The notes under the pieces were generated by a model. The model did not search any database. It worked only from the letters and a program-made list of their open reading frames with translations, and had not been told where the DNA came from. From a virus, in IMG/VR virus record IMGVR_UViG_3300043409_003192, positions 1 through 36,473 of that record: a stretch of 36,473 nt of DNA. The stretch is one strand, 5' to 3'. Below, piece after piece: positions 8,479 to 17,754 of this stretch (the first letter of the stretch is position 1; each line of letters opens with the position of its first letter). Made by a program: the position numbers and the translations under genes.

Positions 8479-9423
8479 GTGACGAATATTAAATTAATTC
8501 AATTATTGGAATCAGTATTAGGTAAAGGAAAACCTACATCTGGTGGTAATATTATATTCTTCTCTCCATTTACCTCACATCATAAACCTAAATTAGAAAT
8601 TAGGAGTACTCCGGATGAAGTAGGCAATTATACTTGGCATTGTTGGATTACTGATAAAAAAGGTAAAAGCATTCATTCATTGTTTAACCAATTGAATTTA
8701 CCTAAAGAGCGAATTGAACAACTTAATCGTATAATCGAATCAACTCGATATCGAGTAGCTAATAAAGAAATCAAAACCAATCAAACAATTCAACTACCTG
8801 CCGAATACGCACCACTTTGGATTAAAAAAAATACACCTGATTATCGCAACGCAATTCATTACTTAACAAACAGAGGTGTAACGGTTTTTGATATTTTAAA
8901 ATACAGAATAGGTTATTGTGAATCTGGAGAATATTCTGGTAAAATAATTATTCCTAGTTATGACCGAGATGGTCAACTAAATTATTTTGTAAGTAGAGCT
9001 TTTTATAAAGCAGATAAATTTAAACATAAAAATCCAAAAATTTCTAAAGATATAATTGGATTTGAAATGTTAATTAATTGGGCAGAACCAATTGTATTAT
9101 GTGAAGGTTCATTTGATGCAATTGCAGTTAAACGCAATGCAATACCGTTATTTGGTAAAATAATACAACCAGCATTACAAAAAAAGATTATAGAAGAACG
9201 AGTTAAAAACATTTACATATGTTTAGATGCCGATGCCTTAAAAAATGCATTAACAATCGCAGAAAAATTTATTGGTGAAGGTCTTAATGTGTATTTTGTT
9301 GAATTGCAAGATGATGATGCATCCGAATTAGGATTTCATCGAATTGCCGAAATTTTAGAAAACACAATTATATTAACATTTGAACGTATAATGGAACTCA
9401 GAATGGGATTATTATGGACATAA
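8479..9423 (+). CDS. DnaG/gp61-type DNA primase with degenerate zinc finger
   Basis: This 314-residue primase would make RNA primers for lagging-strand synthesis. The Toprim domain is clear: the metal-binding Glu is E209 in IVLCEGSFDA and the DxD pair is D250/D252 in ICLDADA. The N-terminus has the layout of the phage primase zinc ribbon, but three of the four expected cysteines are changed: SPFTSHHKPKL (29-39) where CPFC..HKPKL is usual, and WHCWIT (53-58) where WxCWxC is usual. Only C55 remains. Length is near T4 gp61 (342 residues). The start is GTG at 8479; there is no in-frame ATG near it and an in-frame stop lies at 8437-8439. It overlaps the Mre11-Rad50 gene by 10 nt. No helicase gene lies beside it. 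Confidence 0.8.
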   Translation: MTNIKLIQLLESVLGKGKPTSGGNIIFFSPFTSHHKPKLEIRSTPDEVGNYTWHCWITDKKGKSIHSLFNQLNLPKERIEQLNRIIESTRYRVANKEIKTNQTIQLPAEYAPLWIKKNTPDYRNAIHYLTNRGVTVFDILKYRIGYCESGEYSGKIIIPSYDRDGQLNYFVSRAFYKADKFKHKNPKISKDIIGFEMLINWAEPIVLCEGSFDAIAVKRNAIPLFGKIIQPALQKKIIEERVKNIYICLDADALKNALTIAEKFIGEGLNVYFVELQDDDASELGFHRIAEILENTIILTFERIMELRMGLLWT

Positions 9424-12400
9424 AACACATTGATACATCAATTGACAAAATTGATAAGATTTTTCATATTTCGGATATACATATTCGTACTTTAAAAAGA
9501 CACGGTGAATATCGACAAGTATTTGAAAATTTATTTAATTACATAGAAACACATTGTACTGGAAACAGTGTTGCAGTTGTTACCGGAGATATTGTTCATA
9601 GCAAACTCGATCTATCACCGGAACTAGTTCAAATGCTAGTTGATTTCTTTAACGGATTCCAAATACCTACAATTGTTATTCTAGGTAATCATGACATGAA
9701 TCTTAACAATATGCATCGAGTGGATGCTGTAAGTCCAGTATTAGATGTTATACGTAATCCAAATATTCATTTTATAAAAGACAATGGATTATTTGAATTA
9801 GGCGGTATTACGTGGAATCATATGGCTGTTGATAAAACACCTGCTGATTATATTAGAGCTGATCAATTTGATGCAACATATAAAATTGCATTACACCATG
9901 GTGCTGTTAATACTGCTAAAACTGATATTGGTTATCAAATTTCAAATGAACATGTAACTACAGAATTATTTAAAGGGCATAATATTACATTGTTAGGTGA
10001 TATTCATAAACCAGCCCAATTTTTAAATACAGAACGAACAATTGCATATCCTGGTTCATTAATTCAACAAAATCATGGAGAAGCATTAGATCATGGAATT
10101 TTAATTTGGGATGTAGCTACTAGTAGTGCTGAATTTGCGCAGATTGAAAATGATTATGGTTATGTAACTTTAGAAACTCAAGGCGATATAATTGTGTCAC
10201 ACCCACACCGTATGCCGAATAAACCTCGTATTAGAATCAAATTTAATGGTACTAGTGCAGCTGGGATGAAAAAACTTATTGCAACAATTCGTAAAAAATA
10301 CAATGTACAAGATATAACAATTCAACGTACAATTGACCATGCAACAAATTCTGCTTCATCAAGTTTATCTATAGGTAATGTCCGTGATGTTGAATATCAA
10401 AACACATTGTTATCAGATTATATTGATTCTAACTTTCCTCAAGCAACCGCTGAAGAAGTAGATGCAATCCGTCATATTAACCGAACAATTAACTCAAAAC
10501 TTCCGGCAGTAGAATCAATTAGACACACAACATGGCATCCTATATCTTTTGAGTTTGATAACATGTTTTCATATGGAGAAGGTAATATATTAAATTTCAA
10601 TAATCTGTCAGATGTATGTGGATTATTTGCAGCAAATACTAGCGGAAAATCTAGTTTGCTTGATGCAATAACATATACTATATTTGATAAGTGTAGTAAA
10701 ACTGGTAAAGCTAACGAAGTTTTAAATAACAAAAAAACATGGTTTCGCGGTCTATTTCGTTTTGAGATGAACGGAGTAACATATACAATTGAACGACGCG
10801 GTACAAAAAATAAAAAACATCCAACTCACGTAAAAGTAGATGTAGATTTTTATACGGACTCTGAAAATTTAAACGGTGATGAACGTAGCGATACAAATAA
10901 AAGCATACGTCGTTATTTAGGAAAGTATGATGATTTTATTTTAACGGCATTTTCATTGCAAGCAGATAATAACAATTTTATTGAAAAATCTCAAAAAGAA
11001 CGTAAAGATTTACTTTCACAATTTTTAGATATTACGGTATTTGAACAACTATATCAACTTGCAGCAGATGAAATAAAAGAGACGGCCGGTCGTTTAAAAG
11101 ATTATAAGAAAACAGATTTTGCTGAAATAATTGTTAGTGCTGATAATATTATTTCTGAGAATCAAGATACAATTACTGCATTAGAAACTCAAGAAGATGC
11201 AATGCAAGATGAACGCAACTTGTTGCAAGAACAAATTGTTACATTGATTGAAACTAAGATGCCAACAACATATACCGGGCCCGATATTAATGAATTGATT
11301 CAACAAGAAAATACTTTAATCGATCATGTTGAATCAATTCAAACTGATATTGAAACGGCTGAACAAGATTTAGACTCATTGATTGCAGAAATAGGTACAC
11401 TAAAACAACAACTTAAAGAATTTGATATAACGGCAATTTCAGAACAAACAACTCTATATAATGCAAAAGAACATTCAGTCAATATACATTTACAAAAATT
11501 ACGTCAACAACAGGAAATAGTCAATGCAAAACAAGAAAAAATTAATCACCTTACCGACCATAAGTATGATCCGCAGTGTGAATACTGTACATCTAACGTT
11601 TTCGTACAAAATGCAATTGAAGCTCAAAATACAATTGACCAAGATAGAAACGTATTAGATGATATAAACCAAAAAATTATATTATTAAATAATGAAATAG
11701 AAATATTGAAACCAGTATTTGACCAAGCTAACCAAGTTACTGCTTTACAAAATACTATTACAACAAACCAAATTACAGTAGAACGCAATGAGTTACAACT
11801 TCAATTATTAGAAAGCGAATTGCAAACCCGCGAATCTGAGTTAGAAACAACTACGGAACGTCAAGACTCATTTCGACAAAATGAAACAGCAATCAAACAT
11901 AATTTGATTATAGACACGCAAATTGAAACTTGTAAAAAAACTATAACGGCATTGTCTGATCAAATAAAAACAATTCAAAATCAAATTAAAAATAATTACG
12001 GGGCAATTGAAGTAGCAAAAACAAAAAAAGCTGCGGCCATGCAACAATTGGATCGATATCAACAACTTGAAACTGAATACAAAGCATATGGTTATTATTT
12101 AGAATCAGTTAAACGTGATGGTATTCCGTATGAAGTAATTACCAAAGCTCTTCCAAAAATTGAAGCAGAAATAAACAATGTACTCAATCAAATAGTTGAA
12201 TTTAACATGGTACTAAATACCGACGGTAAAAATATTAATGGTTATATTATTTATGATGAAGAAAATTATTGGCCATTAGAATTAACATCTGGAATGGAAC
12301 GTTTTATTTCTAGCTTAGCAATTCGCATAGCACTTATCAATGTATCCGCTTTGCCTCGTCCCAATTTTATTGCAATCGATGAAGGCTGGGGAAGTTTAGA

Positions 12401-12560
12401 TTCTGAACATATTTCTTCTGTAGTAAATCTTTTTGATTATTTCCGAACCAAATTTGATTTTTCAATTATTATATCACACGTTGATTCAATGCGAGATATG
12501 GTAGACAATTTGATTGAAGTAAATAAAATTGATGGATATAGTAAGATTAATCATGTTTGA
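9414..12560 (+). CDS. Fused Mre11-Rad50 (SbcD-SbcC, gp47-gp46) nuclease-ATPase
   Basis: This 1048-residue protein joins two subunits that are normally separate. Residues 15-260 are an Mre11/SbcD metallophosphoesterase: DIH (21-23), GDIVH (58-62), GNHD (91-94), HH (161-162) and GDIHKP (195-200). Residues from about 374 are Rad50/SbcC: Walker A AANTSGKSS (406-414), a long coiled coil interrupted by the zinc-hook CEYC (722-725), a signature LTSGMERF (957-964), Walker B FIAIDEGWGSLD (985-996) and H-loop H1022. In T4, gp46/gp47 process DNA ends for recombination-dependent replication and host DNA degradation. About 110 residues (260-373), probably the Mre11 C-terminal/Rad50-binding region, lie between the two halves. 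No stop or frameshift is visible. It overlaps the primase end by 10 nt. Confidence 0.9.
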   Translation: MDIKHIDTSIDKIDKIFHISDIHIRTLKRHGEYRQVFENLFNYIETHCTGNSVAVVTGDIVHSKLDLSPELVQMLVDFFNGFQIPTIVILGNHDMNLNNMHRVDAVSPVLDVIRNPNIHFIKDNGLFELGGITWNHMAVDKTPADYIRADQFDATYKIALHHGAVNTAKTDIGYQISNEHVTTELFKGHNITLLGDIHKPAQFLNTERTIAYPGSLIQQNHGEALDHGILIWDVATSSAEFAQIENDYGYVTLETQGDIIVSHPHRMPNKPRIRIKFNGTSAAGMKKLIATIRKKYNVQDITIQRTIDHATNSASSSLSIGNVRDVEYQNTLLSDYIDSNFPQATAEEVDAIRHINRTINSKLPAVESIRHTTWHPISFEFDNMFSYGEGNILNFNNLSDVCGLFAANTSGKSSLLDAITYTIFDKCSKTGKANEVLNNKKTWFRGLFRFEMNGVTYTIERRGTKNKKHPTHVKVDVDFYTDSENLNGDERSDTNKSIRRYLGKYDDFILTAFSLQADNNNFIEKSQKERKDLLSQFLDITVFEQLYQLAADEIKETAGRLKDYKKTDFAEIIVSADNIISENQDTITALETQEDAMQDERNLLQEQIVTLIETKMPTTYTGPDINELIQQENTLIDHVESIQTDIETAEQDLDSLIAEIGTLKQQLKEFDITAISEQTTLYNAKEHSVNIHLQKLRQQQEIVNAKQEKINHLTDHKYDPQCEYCTSNVFVQNAIEAQNTIDQDRNVLDDINQKIILLNNEIEILKPVFDQANQVTALQNTITTNQITVERNELQLQLLESELQTRESELETTTERQDSFRQNETAIKHNLIIDTQIETCKKTITALSDQIKTIQNQIKNNYGAIEVAKTKKAAAMQQLDRYQQLETEYKAYGYYLESVKRDGIPYEVITKALPKIEAEINNVLNQIVEFNMVLNTDGKNINGYIIYDEENYWPLELTSGMERFISSLAIRIALINVSALPRPNFIAIDEGWGSLDSEHISSVVNLFDYFRTKFDFSIIISHVDSMRDMVDNLIEVNKIDGYSKINHV

Positions 12561-12573
12561 TATTTATATAAAA
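12560..12573 (+). promoter_or_regulatory. Candidate late promoter ATATTTATATAAAA
   Basis: The core TATTTATA at 12561-12568 ends 19 nt before the ATG at 12587. It begins at the last base of the Mre11-Rad50 stop codon and marks the switch back to virion genes. Confidence 0.55.
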
Positions 12574-12586
12574 GATATTAAACTCA

Positions 12587-15061
12587 ATGAAACGCAAAGA
12601 AGCAGTATATAAAGGTTTACAGTTTACTCAAGTTTACTTTGAAGATTCATCGCTAACATCACCGGAATATTTTCAAATAACAGAATTTCCTACTAGATTA
12701 ACAGCAGGAAAGAATTTATTTAAGCTTAGAGGACATCCTACTAATTTAAAATTAGGCGGTGTATTAAATTTAGAAGTTTTAGATTATAATGGCGATCCAA
12801 TTTATACAGAAGTTATAGATTACATTGATGAAGACAAGTCTCGGGTAATTGCAATCTATATTTATTCTGAAACATCGCCTGGAGATTGTACCATAACTTT
12901 AGTTTCTGAAGCACAAACAATAAACAATCAACCGGCACCAACGCAATGGCAAGGACGTCCTAATGTTAGGTGGTCTCGAACAGTTCCTGTCAATCCAAAT
13001 GTATCAAATGTTTCAGAAATTATATTTTCTAAATTACCAGAAGTAACAGTTTCTGAACAAGTAGGCGTACAATTAGATAGAATTTATTCCGGAAGTCAAC
13101 AATTTCCTATATATACAACTGGCACAGTTAGAATGTTTACACTGAATGGTGCACCCGCAATAGAATTGACAGGAGGTAAATTCACCGGAGATATGCAGAC
13201 GGGTACCGTAACAGTTGCTACACCTCAATCTCCTACCCCTACGCCTAATTATCCGCTGGGCTCTGCGGTTTATACATCTACGGTAAAAAAGATATTGTCT
13301 GACACTACGGCATTGTTAGATCAAGAATATACGGTTTATAGTAGCCAAAGCATTTTTCCACATACTTATACGGAATTTGCAAATTCTACCTATTCATTGA
13401 CCTATGAACAAACACCGACATATGTTGCAACGGAAAATTCACAATCATTTGCTTTACTACAAATTAAAGGATTAGAACCAGCAACCGGCGATGTATCCCG
13501 CATAAAAGTTTATACAAACAATAAAGGTACGGTTGGAACATGGGAATTGGTTAATGATGTTGAGCTTGAAGAAACCGAGATATTTGTAACTAGCACGGCA
13601 TCATTGTTTCCAGATCAAAGCATTGGTACATTTACATCGCAAAGCATTATCAATACGTATTGGGATGGATTTACATACGTTGGTAAAACAACCGGTACAG
13701 CTCCAACCCTTGCTTGGTCAACTGCATCTTTAAATAACGCATTGAATATTACAAGTGCAACGGATATTGCTGCACGTAATTCGGTACTAGTTGTACAAAA
13801 TAAAGCGGCATATAATGGAGTATTTATTGCAACATCATCATATAAAGTTACAATAGACGCCTTAGGTACTCGGGATTCATCGGGACTTAATCCGAGGTTA
13901 TCAGTTTATATTTCTGGAAGTGCTGTAGCATTTGATCCTACAGATTATTTTAATCAAGAATTACCAAAGATACTAGGAAAACGAATTGGAGAATTAGAAG
14001 TAACCTCAGACTCACAACGTTTTGATGATGTAGTATTTAATTTTGAAATCAATTATGATGGTACCGGTGCCTTGTTATTTGTAGTAGAATCCGGGCAATG
14101 GCAAATTGCTGACATACGAACAACAACAGATAACGATCCCGGATATTCTCCAAATTATACTAGAATTAGATCACTTATCAATACACCACATAAAGCAAAC
14201 AATCAAATTTCATTTAAGGTAGAATATTACAATGTTGATGGTGTTGTTAGCAAACAAACCTCTTATCTTTATGATAATGCGTGGCAAGGTGGTAATCGTT
14301 ATATCGATGGCGATTATTCAATGCTTACTGGGTCACTGTATGTAGCAGATTCATTGAACAGTGGAGTTGCAATATCCGGATACTCAAATTCAGGTTTTGT
14401 TAGATCATTAGGTTATGAAGGATTTGATTCTGGCTTTCCAGGATTTTTATTATGGAGTGGATCTGCACTCAACGGACAACTATCAAAATACAATCAACCA
14501 TATTCCGGAGTAGGATTAGAACTTTATCTTAATACTGCTAGTTATTTTAGATATTCTACCGCAGACAATGAAATTTATGTTGCAACAGATAATTTCTTTT
14601 TTGGAAATCCAAATACTGCATATATTAGTGGTAGCAATGGCGCATTAGAAATTTCATCTAGCAATTTCTTACTTAGTAGTAGCGGTGATGTTTTTGCAAA
14701 TGATGCTACTTTCACTGGTATAAATGAAGCATCTGCATTTGCAAATACAACAGTAATAATTACAACTGCAAATTCATCAAGCTATATCGGAGCAGCTGGA
14801 TCAGGTACAATTGGTTCGCCATATTATTGGGAATTAGTTTTAGATGGCTCATTAGGCGGTCAAATTTGCCAAAAAGTAGTTATCGATTGTAATATATTAA
14901 CCGCACCGTTTAATGCTGTTGTTAATAATACAACTGCATACAGAGCAATTGGAGGAATTTTAATGCCAGTCCGTTCAACAGCAGGAACTACTGCAATTAT
15001 TGCAATTGCTACTAATCGCACTGTTTATTTAACCGATGAGTTTTCCATGGCACAAAATTAA
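12587..15061 (+). CDS. Fibre-like virion structural protein
   Basis: This 824-residue protein is rich in Ser, Thr, Gly and short beta strands. The N-terminal 110 residues look like a folded attachment or Ig-like domain (TRLTAGKNLFKLRGHPTNLK). The C-terminal third, with YISGSNGALEISSSNFLLS and a GDVFANDATFTG-like stretch, resembles modules of marine phage tail fibres. A Thr/Pro-rich segment lies near residues 206-222. It starts 26 nt after the end of the recombination gene, just downstream of a candidate late promoter, and lacks a Shine-Dalgarno. The 15074-15607 product follows 12 nt later and may be its partner or distal piece. A tail or baseplate-fibre role is inferred from composition and context. 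Confidence 0.6.
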   Translation: MKRKEAVYKGLQFTQVYFEDSSLTSPEYFQITEFPTRLTAGKNLFKLRGHPTNLKLGGVLNLEVLDYNGDPIYTEVIDYIDEDKSRVIAIYIYSETSPGDCTITLVSEAQTINNQPAPTQWQGRPNVRWSRTVPVNPNVSNVSEIIFSKLPEVTVSEQVGVQLDRIYSGSQQFPIYTTGTVRMFTLNGAPAIELTGGKFTGDMQTGTVTVATPQSPTPTPNYPLGSAVYTSTVKKILSDTTALLDQEYTVYSSQSIFPHTYTEFANSTYSLTYEQTPTYVATENSQSFALLQIKGLEPATGDVSRIKVYTNNKGTVGTWELVNDVELEETEIFVTSTASLFPDQSIGTFTSQSIINTYWDGFTYVGKTTGTAPTLAWSTASLNNALNITSATDIAARNSVLVVQNKAAYNGVFIATSSYKVTIDALGTRDSSGLNPRLSVYISGSAVAFDPTDYFNQELPKILGKRIGELEVTSDSQRFDDVVFNFEINYDGTGALLFVVESGQWQIADIRTTTDNDPGYSPNYTRIRSLINTPHKANNQISFKVEYYNVDGVVSKQTSYLYDNAWQGGNRYIDGDYSMLTGSLYVADSLNSGVAISGYSNSGFVRSLGYEGFDSGFPGFLLWSGSALNGQLSKYNQPYSGVGLELYLNTASYFRYSTADNEIYVATDNFFFGNPNTAYISGSNGALEISSSNFLLSSSGDVFANDATFTGINEASAFANTTVIITTANSSSYIGAAGSGTIGSPYYWELVLDGSLGGQICQKVVIDCNILTAPFNAVVNNTTAYRAIGGILMPVRSTAGTTAIIAIATNRTVYLTDEFSMAQN

Positions 15062-15073
15062 AAGGATATATTT

Positions 15074-15607
15074 ATGGGAGTTTATTTATTAAAACCAGGT
15101 GCATATCAAATTACAACGGTTGGCACAAACTCATCTACATTATCAGCAACGGGTGGGTCAAGTGAACCATTTTCAAAAACATTTCATTCTACTATTATAG
15201 TAGAATCTCAAGATGCAGCTAAATCTACATTTAAAGGTGATTTGCAAATTGATGAAACGTTAACGGTTAGCGGTTCATTATTAATTAATAATCATTTAAC
15301 TATTACTGCTAGTGGTACTACAACAATTTCTTCAACTGATTTAGAGTCAGTAATTTTAGTTTCCACAGCCGCCGGCGCAGTTACACTACAATTACCATCA
15401 ACCCCAATTGGATCTAAAGGACGAATTTATTTTATTAAAAAAATCGGCGGTACAAATACATTAACTATTGACCCTGCGACAACGACACGTATTGATGGTG
15501 CATTAACTCAAGCTACAACAGATGCATCAGCATCGATACAATTGATATCATCAGGTAACGCATCAGCAGGATATTATATATTATCTGAATATGGTACTTG
15601 GACATAA
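15074..15607 (+). CDS. Small fibre-like virion protein
   Basis: This 177-residue protein has beta-helix-like repeats: LTVSGSLLINNHLTITASG (about 60-80), then VTLQLPSTPIGSKGRIYFIK and TNTLTIDPATTTRIDG. This pattern is common at the tips of phage fibres and in fibre-associated head or tail proteins. It starts 12 nt after the previous gene with an AAAGGA about 8 nt before the ATG, so the two genes are likely co-expressed. No enzymatic motif is seen. It is probably a distal fibre or decoration subunit. Confidence 0.55.
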   Translation: MGVYLLKPGAYQITTVGTNSSTLSATGGSSEPFSKTFHSTIIVESQDAAKSTFKGDLQIDETLTVSGSLLINNHLTITASGTTTISSTDLESVILVSTAAGAVTLQLPSTPIGSKGRIYFIKKIGGTNTLTIDPATTTRIDGALTQATTDASASIQLISSGNASAGYYILSEYGTWT

Positions 15608-15608
15608 T

Positions 15609-15622
15609 ATATTTATATAAAA
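15609..15622 (+). promoter_or_regulatory. Candidate late promoter ATATTTATATAAAA
   Basis: The core TATTTATA at 15610-15617 ends 16 nt before the ATG at 15633. Confidence 0.55.
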
Positions 15623-15632
15623 AGAAAATAAA

Positions 15633-17705
15633 ATGAACAACATAACAACGTTATTTCCAGGAGGGTTTAAACCATTAACCGGAGCTCATTTAGCATTAGC
15701 AGAACGATATGCTCAACATCCTGATACAGATAAGGTAATTCTTCTTATTGGACCTAAAGACCGAGACGGCATTACCCGAGAAAAAACAATTGATATATTC
15801 AATTTGATTAATCGTAATACAAACATTACAATTCAACCTACTGAATTTAATTCTCCAATAATGGCGGCATATGAATATTTGTTTGCGTTGCCAGCAGATA
15901 CACAAGGTCGGTTTGCTATGGCAGCATCTACCAAAGGAGATGATTATGTCCGAGCAAAAGATTTTGTTCCGAATGTAGATAAATACAAAACTATTGGTGA
16001 CAAGAAAGGTCGAAAAATTCCTGCCGGTGTAGATGCAACCGAACTAAATTTAGATATTGATCCATTGCTATACAAATCCGGAGAACCAATATCAGCATCC
16101 ACTGTACGAGCAGCAATTGCAAACAATGACTACACAACCTTCCGCGCTTCATATCCAAATCAAAATGATGCTGAAGTTAAAAACATATGGCAAATTTTAA
16201 CAGGTTTGCAAGAATCATTGTTTTCAAAAGAATGGTGGGCTACAATTTTACAAGAAGACATTAAAACAGTTGTTGAAGGATATATGGATCCTAAAACTGC
16301 AGAAAAACACAAAGCAAAAATTAAAAAATTAAAGAAATTTTTAGATTCAAACATTGGTCGTTCATTTGTATATGATTTTGCAGATTTTGATAAAACTATT
16401 TATGGAGTTCCACTAACTGAAGCAATACAAATGATTGCAGAAGGCGGTGCAGCAGGCCATATGGCGCACCCATGGGATGATCATTCATTATCATTCGGAG
16501 ATATGAAAGAAATTGTAGCCCGGGCATTAGAAGGTCGTTTGGATATTGAACAAGCAGTAACTGAAAAGACTGATGGCCAAAATATTTTTGTAACTTGGAA
16601 AAACAATGAAATTGGGTTTGCTCGAGGATCTGGAACTATAATTAATCCAATGACAACATCTGCAATAATTGCAGATTTCCAACGCAAACAACAAAAAGCT
16701 ATAGCAGAAAAAGGAGCCGAAGCAGGAGCAAATTATCAACCGGTAGTTGATGCATATAAGGCTTGTGCTGAAGATTTAACACAAGCATTTAACGCTATTC
16801 CTGAAAATACTTTAGCTCAAATATTCAAAAACGGCCTCGTATTTGCTAACATGGAAATTATTTATCCAGCAACTAAAAATGTAATTGCATATGATAAAGC
16901 TCATTTACAATTTCATAATTTAGTTGAATATGATGAAAAAGGAAAAGTAGTTGAAACTGATTTAACTGGCGGTGCAATCATGCAAAAAATTATTCAAGAT
17001 GCAAACGCACATATGCAAAAAACATTTTCATTTATTCCACCGCAACGTATTAAATTAGGCCCAGTATATGATTTTGAAGATCAACAAGCAGCATTCTTTA
17101 ATGAAATTGCACAATTACAAGCAAAATTTAATCTTAAAGAAACAGACGTAATCAGCGAATACCATAAATCATGGTGGCGAGATGTTATTAAATCAAAAGC
17201 TCAACAATTAGGATATAATATTCCAGACGAGTTAGTTGACACATTAATGTATCGATGGTCATTTAATGATAAATCAACAAACATATCCATACTTAAAAAA
17301 CAAATTGCAAATCCTGAATTTTTAGCATGGGTTGATGAGTTTGATAAAAAAGATTTTAAACAATTCAAAAAACAAAATTTAGAACCATTTGAATCAATCT
17401 TTTTGCGATTAGGAGTTTTAGTATTGCAAAATGCAACCAATTATTTAGCAGCAAATCCAGACAAAACGGTTCAAGAAATAAAAACAGAATTAGCTCAACT
17501 TATCAAAGATTTGCAAGTCAAAGGGGATGCTGCTACAATACAAAAATTAGAACATGAACTAAGACGTATACAAAAACTAGGAGGATTTGATGCAATTGTT
17601 CCAACTGAAGGAGTTGTATTTACATTTCAAGGCAATACATATAAAATGACAGGGGCATTTGCACCAGTTAATCAACTTCTAGGAGTATTAAAATACGCGC
17701 GGTGA
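15633..17705 (+). CDS. NMNAT-like nucleotidyltransferase fused to RNA-ligase-like domain
   Basis: This 690-residue protein shows two nucleotidyl-transfer modules. Residues 1-190 match the HxGH nucleotidylyltransferase fold (NMNAT/cytidylyltransferase): FPGGFKPLTGAHLALA (8-23), where the first His of HxGH is Thr, and ISASTVRAAI (153-162), the usual ISSTxVR motif. Residues about 260-690 carry ligase-type motifs: EKTDGQNIFV (311-320; K312 as candidate AMP-accepting lysine in motif I), FANMEII (404-410; motif III), PTEGVVFTF (657-665; motif IV) and YKMTG (670-674; motif V-like, K671). About 230 mostly helical residues separate motifs IIIa and IV, an unusually large insert. It may build or use NAD, or seal or modify RNA; substrate and reaction are not shown. 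It is the first gene after a candidate late promoter. Confidence 0.6.
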   Translation: MNNITTLFPGGFKPLTGAHLALAERYAQHPDTDKVILLIGPKDRDGITREKTIDIFNLINRNTNITIQPTEFNSPIMAAYEYLFALPADTQGRFAMAASTKGDDYVRAKDFVPNVDKYKTIGDKKGRKIPAGVDATELNLDIDPLLYKSGEPISASTVRAAIANNDYTTFRASYPNQNDAEVKNIWQILTGLQESLFSKEWWATILQEDIKTVVEGYMDPKTAEKHKAKIKKLKKFLDSNIGRSFVYDFADFDKTIYGVPLTEAIQMIAEGGAAGHMAHPWDDHSLSFGDMKEIVARALEGRLDIEQAVTEKTDGQNIFVTWKNNEIGFARGSGTIINPMTTSAIIADFQRKQQKAIAEKGAEAGANYQPVVDAYKACAEDLTQAFNAIPENTLAQIFKNGLVFANMEIIYPATKNVIAYDKAHLQFHNLVEYDEKGKVVETDLTGGAIMQKIIQDANAHMQKTFSFIPPQRIKLGPVYDFEDQQAAFFNEIAQLQAKFNLKETDVISEYHKSWWRDVIKSKAQQLGYNIPDELVDTLMYRWSFNDKSTNISILKKQIANPEFLAWVDEFDKKDFKQFKKQNLEPFESIFLRLGVLVLQNATNYLAANPDKTVQEIKTELAQLIKDLQVKGDAATIQKLEHELRRIQKLGGFDAIVPTEGVVFTFQGNTYKMTGAFAPVNQLLGVLKYAR

Positions 17706-17718
17706 TTTAATTGATATG

Positions 17719-17738
17719 ATATTTATATTTATAAAAGA
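17719..17738 (+). promoter_or_regulatory. Doubled candidate late promoter ATATTTATATTTATAAAA
   Basis: Two overlapping copies of TATTTATA (17720-17727 and 17726-17733) end 28 and 22 nt before the ATG at 17755. The second has the spacing and downstream A-tract of the other copies. Confidence 0.5.
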
Positions 17739-17754
17739 AAAATAGGATTAACTG

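Noticed and set aside
15069-15076. TATTTATG overlapping the start of the small fibre gene
   Set aside because: It includes the ATG itself, so it cannot serve as that gene's promoter at the usual spacing; the preceding AAAGGA looks like an ordinary ribosome site.
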